A DNA stretch of 32,746 bases from a bacterium. GTDB taxonomy: Bacteria > Omnitrophota > Gorgyraeia > Gygaellales > Profunditerraquicolaceae. Position numbers and translations under genes: made by a program. Within the stretch, counting starts at the first letter, position 1, and each line of letters starts with the position of its first letter. This document shows, one piece after another, positions 12,001 to 27,000 of this stretch. The stretch covers positions 1 through 32,746 of the forward strand of contig SCRK01000264.1 in the NCBI GenBank assembly GCA_004298075.1, in the 5' to 3' direction. A model generated the notes under the pieces. That model was given only the letters and a program-made list of their open reading frames with translations, had not been told where the DNA came from and made no database searches.

Positions 12001-15000
12001 GCTGTACGTATCCTGTCCAGTTTTCCTGCCCGACAGCGTAACGGGCAGTAACCGGGAATTGTTTGCCAGGAATGATCATTTCCGGGCTGATGGCTACGGC
12101 ATAAGGGTTGCGGCGGGCATAGGTTAAATAAGACAAGGTCCATACTGCCTGTCCCGGATAAACACGCACAAATGAGTCGTGGCCGATTATCTTGCCATAA
12201 AAACGGTGTAGGTTAGTGGCAATTGCCGGGTATTTAACCGGTATAACTGCTTCTTCACCCTTATAAAATGTTACTTCAATGCCGAATTTATCCGCGTCAA
12301 CAACCATCCGCGCAATCTGTAGTAAAGAATCAAAAACACTATAGAAGTCAAACTCATCTAGAGGAATATGACGCAATAAGTCATGATTAAAAGTAGTCCA
12401 ATCTAACAATTCCCTTGACCATGTTAAAATGTTTTTACCCTTAGGGGCAATAAATGACGCCTTTTTAATTGCATCTCTAATTTCCACAGCTCCAGGAAAG
12501 CTTAAATCTTCAAGAGCCGACCTGAAGCTATCAATTGAGCCGAATTTATCGATCTTACCTTTCTTAAACTCAACGTTGCTCCAGGAGAAACAATCCCAAT
12601 GCAATTGCTGATGGCGCCTCTTTACGCGCTCGTGATAGAACGGATACCATTCCATAAATATTTTTTCGTCATGATCCAAGGCTTGTGTAGCTTTGGCGAA
12701 TATTTGATTATATGCTTCAGACAAAGAATCGTACTTAGGCGCATAATGGCTTGCTACCTGCCAAAGAGCTAAAACTTCTTTACGTGAACCAATAGAAACA
12801 GGATACCATGTCAAGAAAATATTTTCATCAGGAGATCTTTTTTCTGCCGGCTTGAAGAAAATATCCTCGTATGCTTCAGTTAAAGATTTCTCTAAATCTT
12901 TGTATTTAGTTTCGACTTCTTTTAATACCCGCCAAAATTCTAATCCGCCTTCCTGCCAGAATGTCAATCTCCCTTCATGCGCACTGCGATAAAATGGATA
13001 CCATCTTAAGAATATCTTTTCTTCAGAAGTTAAATCTCTCTCCAACTTGTCGAAGATCTCGCAATACGCAGCGATTAAAGAAGGATAATTTATCGCATAT
13101 GCTTTAACTGTATTCCAATACTCCAAATTACCTTCCTGCGAGCTAAGATACAGGTGATGCTCCACATGCTGTCTATGGAAAGATTCCATGACAATAAAAT
13201 TATTAGCGGCCTGAATCCTGTTCATCCAATCTTCGCACAGGCTGATCAGCTTATGGATAAATGCTCTTTCTATTTCGCTCTCCGGAACAGGCATAGTCGT
13301 ATAAACATCGGTAGTTTCCCTCATCTTCTCAAGCAAAGTGATGTAATCTTCAAAAGCCTTGCGCCTATCTCCCACTATCGAACGAAAACTAACCAATTCA
13401 TTACGAATATCAACAATCAATAACTTCCATTCTGTTTTCATGTTCACCGCGTTAAACCCTAAGATAGATGTCTGTTTATAAGACTTTTTCTCCTTGGCTG
13501 TTTTTGGCTTATCATTATTACTCTGCCCTGATTCGCTGATTGTTATTGAGTTTCTAAACTCATCCATTGTCCCGGGCCGCGCACAGCTATACCAGGTAAA
13601 CGTCTGACGCTCTCCTGCCGCGTGCGTATAAGATGTCCCGCGCTCCATCCTGCTTGGCTCATCCACCGGATAATCTTTTAAGCTAAGCGTATTAAACGCG
13701 CGCATAATATTTTCCTGCGCGATCCTGCTTTTTGGCATAATAAATCTGGCTCCCGCTTCATTGTTTAATGCCGCACGCCAGGCTTTTTTCTCATCACCAG
13801 ACATCATCTCCCATTCGTTATTGACTAAACGTGTCATGTGTTCGCGCCAGCCTTCTCCATTTGGCAGCAATAAGCCATATTCTTGTTCATATTTATCGAA
13901 TTCGTCTCCCCATTTCTTCATTATGGTTTCCCAGCGGTGCGGTAAAAACAGCCATAAGCCTATCCTTCTCTTGGCAACCTTGCTCCAGTATTGCTGACGC
14001 CAATCGTAGAATATTTTAGTAGCAAGCACTACGTACCAAGACGTCATTAGGGTGGGCATTGCCACTATAGCTAACACCAGCATACTGGCAAAAGTGCCGA
14101 AATTACCCCACTGGAATACTTCAAAGATATGGTCCACTACTGCAAAATCAAAAAGCACCGCGTGGAAATAAATCGAGAATAATCCAAATATTTGTGACCA
14201 AAATATCTTATTCTTTATGCTGTCCATCTTGCTCATCCAGACAAATGGCACCCATATTCCGCCAAAAGCAGCTATCAGGAAGATCGGAGCAAAAAACGCC
14301 TTGATAAAAAGGTTGTAAAGCACGAGGTTAACTGCGAATATGCCGACCATTATTGCCACTGCTTTTATAAACCTGGCCCCTTGGATCCCCCAAGCAGAAG
14401 AAGGCTCGAACACTACACAGAAAATCCGCTTGAATCCATGCAAAATGCCTCTTTTGTGGGCGTAATTCCTTAACAGCGGCTGTTCGGTAAATAGCAACTC
14501 TAGGATATCTTTCTTTAAGGCGCGGGCCAATTCATTACGGTCATTCTGGTCAACTATCAGCTCTTCCCACATCAGCTTAAAACGCACCATAAAGTCTTTT
14601 TGCTCATCCAATACTATATTATGTTTATTCTTTAATGCAGCCATCAACTCAAGAGTATTCTTAAATACTACTTCTGTCTGCTCATTATTAAATATATCTC
14701 CATTCTTATTATCCTGACGCAGGAGCCTGAACAAATCCCAAAGGTCAAAATCAAGCACAATATCCACCAGCCATCTATCAGGGACTGTTCCGGGAGCGCG
14801 TTCAGCGATCTTCTTAAACTCTTCCTGTTGTTGTAACATAAGGGCAAATACCACCTTTACCCAGTCACTGGTAATGGTTAAAGAGTCCGCCCTTCCTTCA
14901 TTAATATTTGCTTCCAGGCGCTTTGCCAAATAATATTTAACCGTATGGAAAGTACCTAATTCTCCAAACGAATTATAGTCAGTAGCTGTTACGGGCAGCT

Positions 15001-18000
15001 CAAGAAAATAAGCAATCAGTTCCTGCTGAAGCGTTACTGCCTCTACAACTTCGGAGATCTTTGGCATAAGCGTAACTTTGACTCCCCCGTCTATGCCTTG
15101 TAATGTGGCAGCCGGATTATTGCGTATCTGAGTAATGCAGTTTTCGATTGTATCCTTAAATAACTGCGCTTTTTGAGCTTCTAACTTGATACGCAAATCA
15201 GCATCGGCAACAGCGATAAGCCCGGTAAACGTCTTATCCATTATCGGCATGAGCGCAAGGTCTATTAATACGCCTTTTACAAATTGAGAAAGTAACTTTG
15301 AATGATCAGCGTCTTTGAGTTTATTAATTAGCCCTTCCCGGTTAATATGACCATTGCGCGCCAAATTCGCCAAATGAACCAACAGAATAGCATCAGCTGT
15401 TAAAGGCACATCATTAATAGACATTCTAAAAACATATTCGGGATTGGCGCGTAATTTTCTATATAAATTGTTTTCTGCTATTTTAATCGCGCCTAGAAAA
15501 GCTGATTGCCATGCCAAAGCAGCCGGTTTTGATTTATTCGCATAATACAAAGTAAGTAAATCCTGTGGGGACAATAATCCTTTTCCCAATAAATCCTTGA
15601 TAACCATTGCCTTTTCATAAGTAATTTGGTCCCAAGAATAAGATTCAAGGGTTTTTACCTGCTCAAAGGCAGGGGCTTTTTGTAAATCCTGTATCTCCGA
15701 GCCAATTGACCTTCTGATTACCAGTTTTCTTTTCAGCAGTTTTCTTTCGTTAATCAGTCGTATTAATTCATCGGCCGCCTCGTCACCAAATATAGAGCTC
15801 AAATATTGGTTAAAACGCTTCATTTTATCCGGGCTGTTTCTTAATTCAATGCTGGTATATTCCGTAAAAGTATTTGCGCGCCTGCGGTAAATAACCATTT
15901 TCCTTACGGTTTCCTTGATTTGCTGTTTGTTTAATTTGCCGCCTTTAAACAGATTAGCCAGCTCGTTTGCGTAGGCGCGGTGTAAATCTCTCTTACGCGT
16001 AATAACGACAATAAGCCGATTGTAAATACCAAATACAACCGCAGGCGTAAAGACAATCAAAGCAACTGTAAGCTCAAGCTTCCAGGATATTAAGAATCTG
16101 GCTATGGTTTCTATTGCGCCAGGCGCTGCGATAGCCTGGCTGCCATAAGGATACGCCAATGCACCTAACCAAGCCGCTGCCATATCCTTTAAAAACGCCA
16201 TCAGCACAAGTCCTGCGAACGCGATACCTAACCAAACAACTGCCTTTACTATTTTGCCTATGGGCGCTTTTTTGTAAATAACTTTAAAGCTTATCGTCCC
16301 GGTTCTAATCTTAGCCACAAAGCCTTTAATACCGGCGAATGACTTGACTAGCCCTACTCCGGTGTTTAATACATCTCTCCAGAAATCCTTAGAAAATATC
16401 TTCATTGCCCCGTTAAATAAATTCATCCAGAAACCCTTAGAGATCATCTTCTTTATTATGTAAAAACCCCTAAAGAACGGCTCAATAATAACGCGTAATA
16501 TAACTAAAGAAATCTTCTTTACCGTGTCGTATTTATCGTTTGTAATAACAGTTCTTAGCGGAACAGAATTCCTGAATGCGGCCAAAGTCTTGAAGATCTC
16601 CCTGAATTTCAGGCGCTTAAGCATAAGCACAAAACCAACTATAACAGCCGCGGTAATTGCTGAGACAAAAACTAACAATAACTTACTCGAATGGTAATAC
16701 TTGGCCCAAACGTTATTATATAAGCCATCTCTCCACCATCTCGTAAACTGTCCCAGCTTGTCTAATGTCCGTGTTTCATGGGTATTGGTTATTTTGCCCA
16801 ACTCCTGGCTGATGCTTGGGCCGTTACCGTTAAAGAATAAGCGGGCGGCTATCATGTTATCCGTATCGGTCCTCAACGTATTCATCAGTTCATCCGGAGT
16901 AATACCTTTAACAAAAAGTGCGCGTGGTGACTCTGAATAAGCAAAGCTTACAGCATCGCCCTTTTTATCCTTTAACCATTTTATTACATTATTGTTAATG
17001 ATTTCTCTTACGCGCTGATTGTCATTTAGCCCTGAATAAAGTTCGCAAACGATATGATGATTCGGATAATCAGGCAAGACGATGTTTAATATGGGCAATT
17101 CTTTACCGGCAAGCGAAGGCGCGATATAACCGCCTTGTGTGGGAAGCAAACGCTTTAGAAAACTATCTCTTTCCCTGTTCCCGGGGGTATCAGGATAATA
17201 CGCGCTTTCCCCAAACATGAATATACTATGGTGATATTTAAAAACCTGTTCATAATTCATACCCTCCCTGCCAAAATAACGCACCGAAGCAACCGGGCCG
17301 TGGAACCAGATATTACGCTGCACCTCTCCCCTGCGGCCTTCACGCGTATCTTTCACATGGTAGTTGAGTTCGCCTTTCTCAACTTTTAGTTCAGAAGTTT
17401 TCGCATTCCAATCGCTATCATGTAAGGCTTTAGGGGACTTCCATATCCTTGAGATATACCGCGCCCACCAGGTAGGCTTGCCATATTTACGCACATCCGG
17501 TACGCCGTCTTGGGTATTATAATCCTTGTTATATTTGTAGGTGAAACTTTCAGGAATAACACCAGTGTGAAACAATACCGCCTGCGAAATTGTTTCAATA
17601 AGGAAATCAACATAAAGAGGCACCGCGCCTTTTACGGGGAATCCGATTACAGGATCAATAGTAGTGTATAAGAACCTACCGATTAAATTACCGCGGTTGT
17701 TTTTCAACTCACCCAATGAGAGGAGCAGGGTATTTAACCGGGCACGGTCTGATTTACTAATGCCTCTTAAATAATCATAAGCCTGGAATGGATCAACGGA
17801 GAGGTCAAAGAATTTCAATCTGGCCTCTGGAAGCAGAAAAGAATTATTTTCTTTCTGCGGGAATTCGAATTGCGCGCCCATCTGGGTAAGATAGATTACC
17901 TGCCCGTTTTCTCGGATCCTGGTAGCGTTGGAACGAGCGACTTCAACCAGTTTACCGTCAATAACAGCGCATACTTTACTGGTATCGGCAATCTTATTTT

Positions 18001-21000
18001 TTCCATAATGGTTCATAAAGTAAAACTCAAAGAATTTCATGATTATATTTTGCTTGAAATAATCATATTTCTGCTTAGGGGTTACTCCTTCTATCTGTTT
18101 TAGGGAAAACCATGTTTCAATCCTCATGCCGTTTCCAATGCGCACCTCAATCGTGTATTTCTTGGGCGCGTTCTTAAAGCTTGGTTTCTTACCGTTACCG
18201 CCGTTGCCATTTAACTTCTCAATAGCGTCCTGCCTCAGGATTTCTATTCGAATGCCCCTCTTATCTACGATAAGCTCAACAAGGTCGGACAAGCTCGATG
18301 CTTCCTCAAGAAGCTGGCCGCCAATTTCCGAGTAAGTAGCGGCACTCGTTGGAATATTCATCCTACGTAAATAAACCGCCGAGAAATCGACGCCTTCCCC
18401 ACTTACGAAATTCTCAAAACCATAATGCGTTTCAAGGATCTCCCGATACTGATTCATAAGATGCGCAATGGCCTTCTTCCACTGGCTATTTTTCAAATAG
18501 GATATTAAAGTATCCACATAAGCTTGGTTCAGATCATCTTTAAATACGCCGTCTCTTATGATATCCGCCGCGCCGTCCTGCCTGCTTTTATATTCGCTAA
18601 AACCGCGCTTGGTTACCGGGTCAAATACAAATATCCTCTTATAACCGTTGCCAAGGCGCTCTACAAAACCTTCCGCAACAACTGACATACCTAACACATC
18701 TCCGATATTAAAATCCCCTTCAGCGGTCTTGTTATAATCCATATCTAATCCTGCCGCCTGAAGCAGGGTGGCCGGATCATACAATATGACTGAAAGCCTG
18801 TTCAGCTGAAATGAATCATCTATCTTGATCAGCTCGATATCCTTATGCTTTTGATAAACCAAAGTGAAATGTTTTACTCTTGTCTTTTCATCGCGCGCCA
18901 AAGCATATACATCAAACGCTTCGCAGGAATCAAGGCCCTTGGCATGCCCAGTATAGCCGTTTCTAGTAAGCCAATCTTTAATGGAAGCCGGTTTAAATGC
19001 GTTATCCCTAAAGGACTCAAACATCTTTTTCCCAACCTGCTTCTGGCCCACGATTTCGTAGGTATCCTGTCCGTCTTTAAGATACGGCTTACTAGCGTCA
19101 AACCGCACCACATCAACAGCTTCGTAAGCCCGGACGATCTTTTTATCGCCGACCTGCGTGTCTATTTTCTTAGACTGTATGCGGCCAACGGGAATAAATT
19201 TGAATATGCCTGTCCATGATTTTTCCACCTCATCTTTGCCTGTACCGGTAAGCTGCGCTGGCACTATTTCCTGAATGTTCGAAAGGGAGGCAAATTGGAG
19301 CCATTTCCTGATATTCTGGCCGTTTGCGTTATTCTGTTCTAAAGCGATATAATTATCTACTGATCTCGGCTCGGCTTTATAAATACGCATGCGCTTATTA
19401 TCGTTATTTAAAACATCGCTTAAGGTAACAAAATTTGTCCCGGGGAGTATTTCTCTGACGATTTCTTTAAAATCCGGGCCGATAGTTGCCAGCTTCCTTC
19501 CAAAGCGATCAACCGGCTTGGAATATTCGGTATATTGTTCTCCCCATTTAGAATTGAACTCCACTTTCTGCATATACATATCACCGGTTATCCCCAGCGA
19601 CTTAATATCATCTCTGGTTAAATTCATAGCGTTAATAGCTTCTTTGCCACGGATTAAATCAGCATAATCCCAACTCCCTGCTTCAACGCCTGAATATTTC
19701 AAGCTAACCTTTGATTTACGCTCGGTACCGCCTACATATATACTGCGAAGCCTAAATTCACCTCTATCTTCTTCTGCGGTGCGTCCGGAATCATCGATCA
19801 CTTGCCTGTAATTATCGATTTTCTTAGAATCATTTACTAAGCGGTCTAATTGTCCGTCCTTCCAAATATAATCCGAATATTTACGGCTTAAACTTTTCTC
19901 ATCTTGATAGTATATGTTTATGCCGGATTCTCTTCCCCGGTTATCATAAGCCACAAGCCCATGTTCGTCATAAACGATTGATAAATCATGCGGATAATTG
20001 TTCCATCCGCCAAAATCTATGGTTATTGGCCTTGCACGATAACTTCTGTTAGTAATTTCAGATTTAGCCAAAAGTTCAAGGACTTTTGTATGCCAAATCT
20101 TCTTTCCTTCCTTCCAGGTTCGCGATTTGGTATCGTATTTAGCCTCGGATTCTGTAACTAACTCATGAGGCTGCTTGCTATAAGTTAGGCTCTTTGACTC
20201 TGTTTCGTGCCTGTTAAATGAAACGCTGGTTTTTCTTTCTTTTGTTTCCATTCCCACCGGGCTTTCCCAACGATAATCCCAAGTGTAAATAGTCTTTTTC
20301 CCGCCCTTGTCAAAATCAGTTTCTTCTCCGGTAATCAAACGCTTTACCGCGTCATAATCTTTGGTTTCCACCTGCGCGCTGCGCACGAATTTCTTTGTAT
20401 CCGGATCATAAAGATGTATTACGCTTCTTACTGGAATGCGGCCAAAGAAGAATGCGCGGGAATATTCATAAGTAATATTGGCGCGGAAACGCTGCAACTG
20501 GCCAAAGGCATCGGTAAATACATCCACATTGCTCACGCTTGCCTCGCGGCCATAATAACCATTCTCGCGCGTGCGATCATCATAAATGTAATTATCAAGC
20601 GAAGTATCCCCTAACTCCGGCTTAATAGCCTTAGCCAAGAGCTGTTCAATCTCTTTAGGATCACTTATACCGCTGTGAAGCAGGTTAAACCTGCGCGCCT
20701 GCAGATGATAATTCTTGCGGTCAAAGGAGCGCTTACCTTCCACAAAACGCGCATCACCCTGCTTGGCATTAAATACTCGGTTAATCTGTGAGCCTTGCTG
20801 ATTGTCATTGTCAAAAATACGCGCGTTAATTAAAATACCCCATGGGTCATACTTCATATGGCTGATCAAATAATCATTCGCCCTATACACTGGCTCATTA
20901 AACAACCCGAATCTTCTTGCTTGTGTGCCGTTCTTTAGATCCACGCTTATTTCGCTTGTGCGCGTATCATGTTCATTGTCCGGTCTGATTAAATTAAACA

Positions 21001-24000
21001 TATTCACCGAGGTTGCTCGGGAAGCTCCGATTAAAAGCGGCTTGCCATTGCTAAAAGTGGAAATCGCCGGCTTAAAGCGATTGCCTGTGTTATTGTTATA
21101 AATTTTTGTCTCAACCGGAACTTTAACTCCCCATTCTCTATAAAGCTCATCAGAGAATACAGTACGTTCAATATCATCATCGCGCAGTACCCATTCCTTG
21201 CCCGCGTCAATAAAGATAACCCGCTCTTGCCTGCCTGTATCCGGATGTATGCGGTCATAAATAAGCTCCCTGCCCTTACCAAACGGGAAGATTATGGTAA
21301 AGACACCTTTGTAGTTTTGCCCCTTATAATCCACGCTCAAATCCATATTCACATAGTTGATATTTTCATAGTACTTGCGTGTCTTAACCGGCAGCCTGTC
21401 TATAGCCTGCAATACCGCGATTATCGCATCTTTGCCCATAAGCACACCTAAAGGATTACCCTGGGTGTCCTGTAATAGAGGCCCTGCAATGGGTTGTCCT
21501 TGCGGATCATTCTCACGCGTGGATACCAACACACCGCCTTCTTCCGGATCCGACCTTCCGATCATCATCTTATCTTTAGAATGCTCAACCTTAGCGCCAA
21601 GGCGGGCTTTCTTCAAAGCGATGCCCACATCGCTTATGCTATTGAATATATCTATCACTATTATTTCGCTTATGCCGTTGGTAGGATTGCGGCGCTTATA
21701 CATAAACCTGCTGTGGTATTGTATATCGGAATCATAAAGCTTAACGTTATCTCCAGTGTTATCCGGATCGATGCCAAGTTTCTTTACAGCTTGCCGCGCC
21801 ACAGCCACGTCTTTCTTTAATTGGGCAAAACGTATATCTGTTTCTACCGGATAACCTGCTGCCTTTAACGTCTTCCAAAGTTTCAAGTCCCTCAACTGGC
21901 CAAACAGGATAAATACTTGGTCAGTGTAATTAGACTTACCCGGATCATTGACTTTTATCGTTACAGCTTTGAGGTAATTTATGTCTTCTGGTAATTCACC
22001 TTGCGCCAAGACCTTCATGGTATAACCACCGCGAGGCAACAGCAGCATGAAATCTTCAAGTTGTTTTCTTTCGCGCTCTTTATCTTTTACTTCTGTTTCA
22101 AATGCCTTTAAACCGGGTATAATAATTTCAACCAGCTTCTTTTTGTCTCCATCTTGCTTGATGCGGCCAAAAATAGTTAAAAACGCCCTGCCTGATCCAT
22201 CTTTGACAAAACCCACCGGCACGATAGTCCCTGCTCTGACCTCTTTGATCAAATCCACTTCAGAATACTCGCGTATATCGCTCTTACTCTGCCAGAATCT
22301 ATAATCTAAACGTAACCCAAGGCCGTGCGCGTTCTTATACCCATGTATATATTTCTCAACCAGGGCTTTCTTATGCCAGAACAATACATCTATGCCCAGA
22401 ATGCTTATGGTAAACGCTGTTGACGGGAAGTATTTTCTAGTAAATCCGGGCAGCCATTCATCTACCTCAATCAATTCATTGTCTTTAGGCTTAGAGAAAG
22501 AAGCACCTATGGCATTGACAAAATGGCGTATATCAAATTCAAAACCTACAAAAGAGGGAAGGGCTTTAAATAAACCCTGCTTGAAAACATCTTTCACGGA
22601 TATCATATTTCTTATCGTGCCTAATTTCTGGCCAAAGGCTACCATCAGCATGTCTTTGATATTAAGAGAGAAACCGGCCGGCGAACCAAACTGGGTTATT
22701 TCACGTAACACACGGGCGCTGTCCCCTCCGGCAACCTCTGCTAAATTCTGCAGCACGCTTAAGAAGAAAAATATCTTTGCCTGCCTTACCCTGCGTAAAT
22801 CCATCTTCAGCATGGCTTCGACATCTTCCTTACTGATTACTTTTAAGAAAGCTTCCACATCTTTGTCCGAAATATTCTTGCTTAAATCTTCTAATCTATG
22901 CCAATCAGCCTTATCAAGATACTTGTAGTCTTTGGCTTTAGCCTCTGTGTCTCTATTTCTGGCAAGAAGCGCTTTAAAGATATTGATCATTTCATCGGCG
23001 TTAGGCATATCCGGCAGGCTCAACCAGGTAAACACCTTGTAGCCTAAATCCATGGCCGCGGTCACCGGGAAATTAACCCCTGCTAAACTTGTACCAAGTC
23101 CCACTGCCGCGCGGATAAACATATACACCTCATAACGCTTCATATCCGAATAGGCTCGATCAAGGTTACCCTTCTCAACATAAGCGCGGATAAGCCCTAC
23201 AAAGGCCTGCTGTGACTTAAACGTTGCAAGAAGTTTACCGCCTTCGATTCTGTCATACCCACGCGCATCCACATCCGCGGGATTCTCCCCATGTTTAAAC
23301 GCGCGTAAATCAAGCGGAAGATCAATCTTGGTCGGCTTAGGCTCAAAGGTTATTTTGTCGCTGCAATCCTGACGTACAAACCCATAAACTACTGCGCTTG
23401 GCTGTCCATCTTGGCTTAAAAGATGCATTGCCTGGATCTGGGTACCGCCATAAGAAACAATCTTATCCGTAACCTGGCTTAAACGATAGAATCCGTTGAT
23501 TTGCTTAGTGCTGTTAAATTTAGCGTTCATCCGCGTACTGACCAATAACAACGGATCATTGCTATGGCGCGCGCTCTTAGATGGGATCACTACATTGGGA
23601 TCGATTACCCCCTCTTTCTTATATTGCTCAATCAAGGCCATTTGCTTAGCCTCATCAGGCTCACTGACGATTTCCAAACCCTTCATACGCACAATCAAAC
23701 CCCAAGCATAAGCCTCAATAGCATCCAAAGCCTCTTGAGAAGCTTCAGCAGCAGGCTCCATACGGAAAGATTTCTTGGTGCCGTCTTTAAAGGTAATAAG
23801 AATATTTACGTATTGCTGGGGCTCAGCGTCGCGTTTAGTTAACCTAAACTTCTCTTGATTAGAGATAACCGCGCCTTCGTTCTCTCTGTTACGGTCAAGC
23901 GGAACATAAGTGAGATAAATTTCAGCGGCATTATCGCGCAGATAATCAAAGAAGCCGCTGACAGTTTCAAACCTGCCTTCTATGTTGTATTTAGTCCATG

Positions 24001-27000
24001 GCTCAGTTGAAACCAATGCCACTGCCCATTTCTTTTCCAGGCGCTCTTTAGTTAACTTATACCAGTTATCCCGCTCAATCTTCCAAAGCTTTAATTGCCT
24101 CTGAGCAGCTTCCCTTTGTTCGGGCGTGCCCCAGTTCACCTGTAACTGGCCTTCATAATCTAATACTTCGTGGATCGTGCGCTGGAACTGCTGCATGCGT
24201 TCCAACACTATCTGTGGCAAATGAGCAGCTGCCTGCTGTGGGATAGTTGTACGCGAAGGTTTTGATACAATAGCTCCCAAGCCCAATTGCTGCCGTAATG
24301 CCAATGCTTCTTGTTTCTTGAGCTCGCTTGAGAAACCAACCCGCATGGCAACATCTAATAATACCGTTGTGTTCTTAATATCCACTTTCTGTTTGGCTGC
24401 TTTGGCGTTCTCAAGCAAGGTATCGTTGAACGCCGCGTTAGGGCTGATAAATATACCTCTTGCGCGCAATGCTTTGAGATCAACACCTGCCACATGATAT
24501 GATTGGCCCGGTTTCCACAAAGGATCAACAATCATCTGCACATGCAGGTGATTACCGGACACTTGCGCGATAAGTGTTTTACGATTAACCGTCATACCAG
24601 GCTTAACCTGTATATTCTTAACATGGCCGAATATAATCCATACCCCATTACCCCAGTAACAGACTACGCCCTTATTCTGCCTATTTGCATACTGGTCATT
24701 CTTGTCTATACTATCTTTATCATCATCTTTCTTTTCGCTCTCACGCACAAACTTATCAATAATCACGGCTACTTTCAGGCCGTCAATCGTGCCAAACACC
24801 GAATCTCCATCTATTGCCGAATAATCTTCGCTATTATGGTTTGCTTCGCCGCGGCTGGAATTTAATCCGCCATGCGGGGTAGTAGAATGCTTCCCGGTCA
24901 ACGGATGCATACGTGGCTTTACTTGAGCATCTGCCACGGCAGTTTCTAATTTTTTAGCATTGCCGTTGCGGTCAACAAACTGCGCACCCTTCGCGGGTTT
25001 AGCAGTTACCTGCGGCTGTTTATCTTCTATAAAGGGCGACTCGTCAGGCGGAGGCACTTCCTTTGCGGAAAATTTATCTTTGGATTGTGGTGCGGGCTGG
25101 TTAACCTTTTTAGCATCCGGAGGCGCACGAGCCTGCTTATCAGGAAGAACGGGTTCTTTTGCTTTACCTTCAACGACTTTTGGAGCCTTGGATTTAGTTT
25201 CCGATTTTTGCGGTTCAGTAGTGTTAGCTGCTGTTTGACCAACTTGAGGTTGTGGCTTACTAACCGGCTGTGCTTTTGCTTTTGGTTGGCCTACGGGCTC
25301 TTTAGGCTCTGCGGGTTTAGTAACGGGGGCTTGTTTCTGCACAACTCCCAACGCTTCCCAAGTCTGCTCACCGACAATACCGTCGCGCTTTATTTTCTTC
25401 TCCAGCTGGTACAACCATACAATCGCCTCTGTTCTCCAGCCAAAAATACTATCAATGAATTTACCTTTAGTAAGCCAATGCTTAATATTTTTTATCTGTT
25501 TTTCGGTATATCTTGCTTTAAGAGCTTGCTCCTGTTCAGGAGTAAGTCCACGATTAAAATAATCGGACAATTTTTTCTGCAACAATTGCCTGACATCATC
25601 CCCTCTTGCCCCCCTCTTTAAGACCGGTACCTCAATTTTCTCTTTTTCTTTATTGCTAAATTGATAGGCCTGTTTTTCGGCTCTCTTTTCCAGATTATTT
25701 TCAACGCTTGGCGCCACTTCTTTGCCTTGCGCTGCCAGTAAAGCATCAAGCTGCTGCTGCAATTGTTTTAGTTCAGCTTCAATCTTTTTCGCTTGCTCCG
25801 GATTATCTGCCGGCTTGGCGCCCAAATCAGCCATCTTAAAGCTTATAGCCAATAACTTTTCTCTTGCCGCAGCGTTCCACTTACGTAACATTGTTATCTT
25901 GGCAATATAATCTGTTTTCTCTGCTATTGCCGGATCCGTCGTCATTTCATATTTGGCAATGGCAGCCTTGCGCAATGCCTCCCAATGCGCTACGTTAAAG
26001 CTGCCTTTATAATCTAACCCGTTTACCCTGCAGAAATTATTTACCGCTTCATTAAGCATGAGGCCTTCTTTATAGAAACCGGTTACAGTCAATAATTCCT
26101 CAAGCCGGCTGTAAGCGCCAGCAGACCTTAAATAAGCCAACTTGCTTTCGGGATTGATAGTTACGAATTCTTCCCGCTTAAGTGCGCCAACCTTATCTTG
26201 ATTGGCCAACAAAGCCTTTTGTTTCAGTTCTTCATTTAATTCCTGGGCGCGCTTGGCTTCCCGATTCATCTGTTCATTAAGCGCTTCTAATTCTTTAAGA
26301 GCTTCTCTATTATTACCCTTAAGTTGCGCAGCCAAAAGTTCATTCATGCGCTTACTGGCTGCACCGGCTTTTTCGCGCTGTTCTTGCAATTTTAATAATG
26401 CCAAAAGTACTTCTTCCTCTCTTGTCCTCTGCGTTTTTGAACCAAGTTCTTTGACGCGCTCATTCATAAGCTGTTTAGCTTGCGCCAAAACAACTTCCTG
26501 CAAATAACGCGCTTTTTCTTCTTCCTTGTTATCCTTTGGCTCATAAGCGGAAATTGTCCTGCGCAAAAGTTCCTTTTCGTCTACAGGCGCCATTCTGACG
26601 GCTAATTCCACCGACTGCCTAAGCGCTTGCGGATTAATATTCTTCTGAATTACTATTTTGTATGCATCCGGCATATCTAATGAAGCAAAGAACTCCGCTT
26701 CCTGATAATTATATTTACCTCCAAAAAGGTTAAATGCCCCCTGCTGCAGGTTTAATTCCTGCTTTTTACCGGTAATCTTTTTCAAGGCATATTCTGCGCC
26801 TCTACCCGTATCCATAATTATGGTACCACCCATGTTAATGACTTTGGTTTCCCAATTATACACGATTTCACCGATAGGGCCGCCGATAGTAACCGCAAAC
26901 GCTACTGCCATCTCTATTTCAACACCGATCATGATCAAACCCACAAAAGAAATCCAGGAGCTTATCTGCGCTATATAAAGCCGGTTTAGGATAGCAAATA

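Noticed and set aside
7363-25242. Short minus-strand ORFs in the track (7363..7587, 8596..8808, 11883..12143, 17386..17613, 18874..19116, 21031..21282, 25027..25242)
   Set aside because: They lie in alternative minus-strand frames overlapping the giant ORF. The domain-bearing frame is the uninterrupted one.
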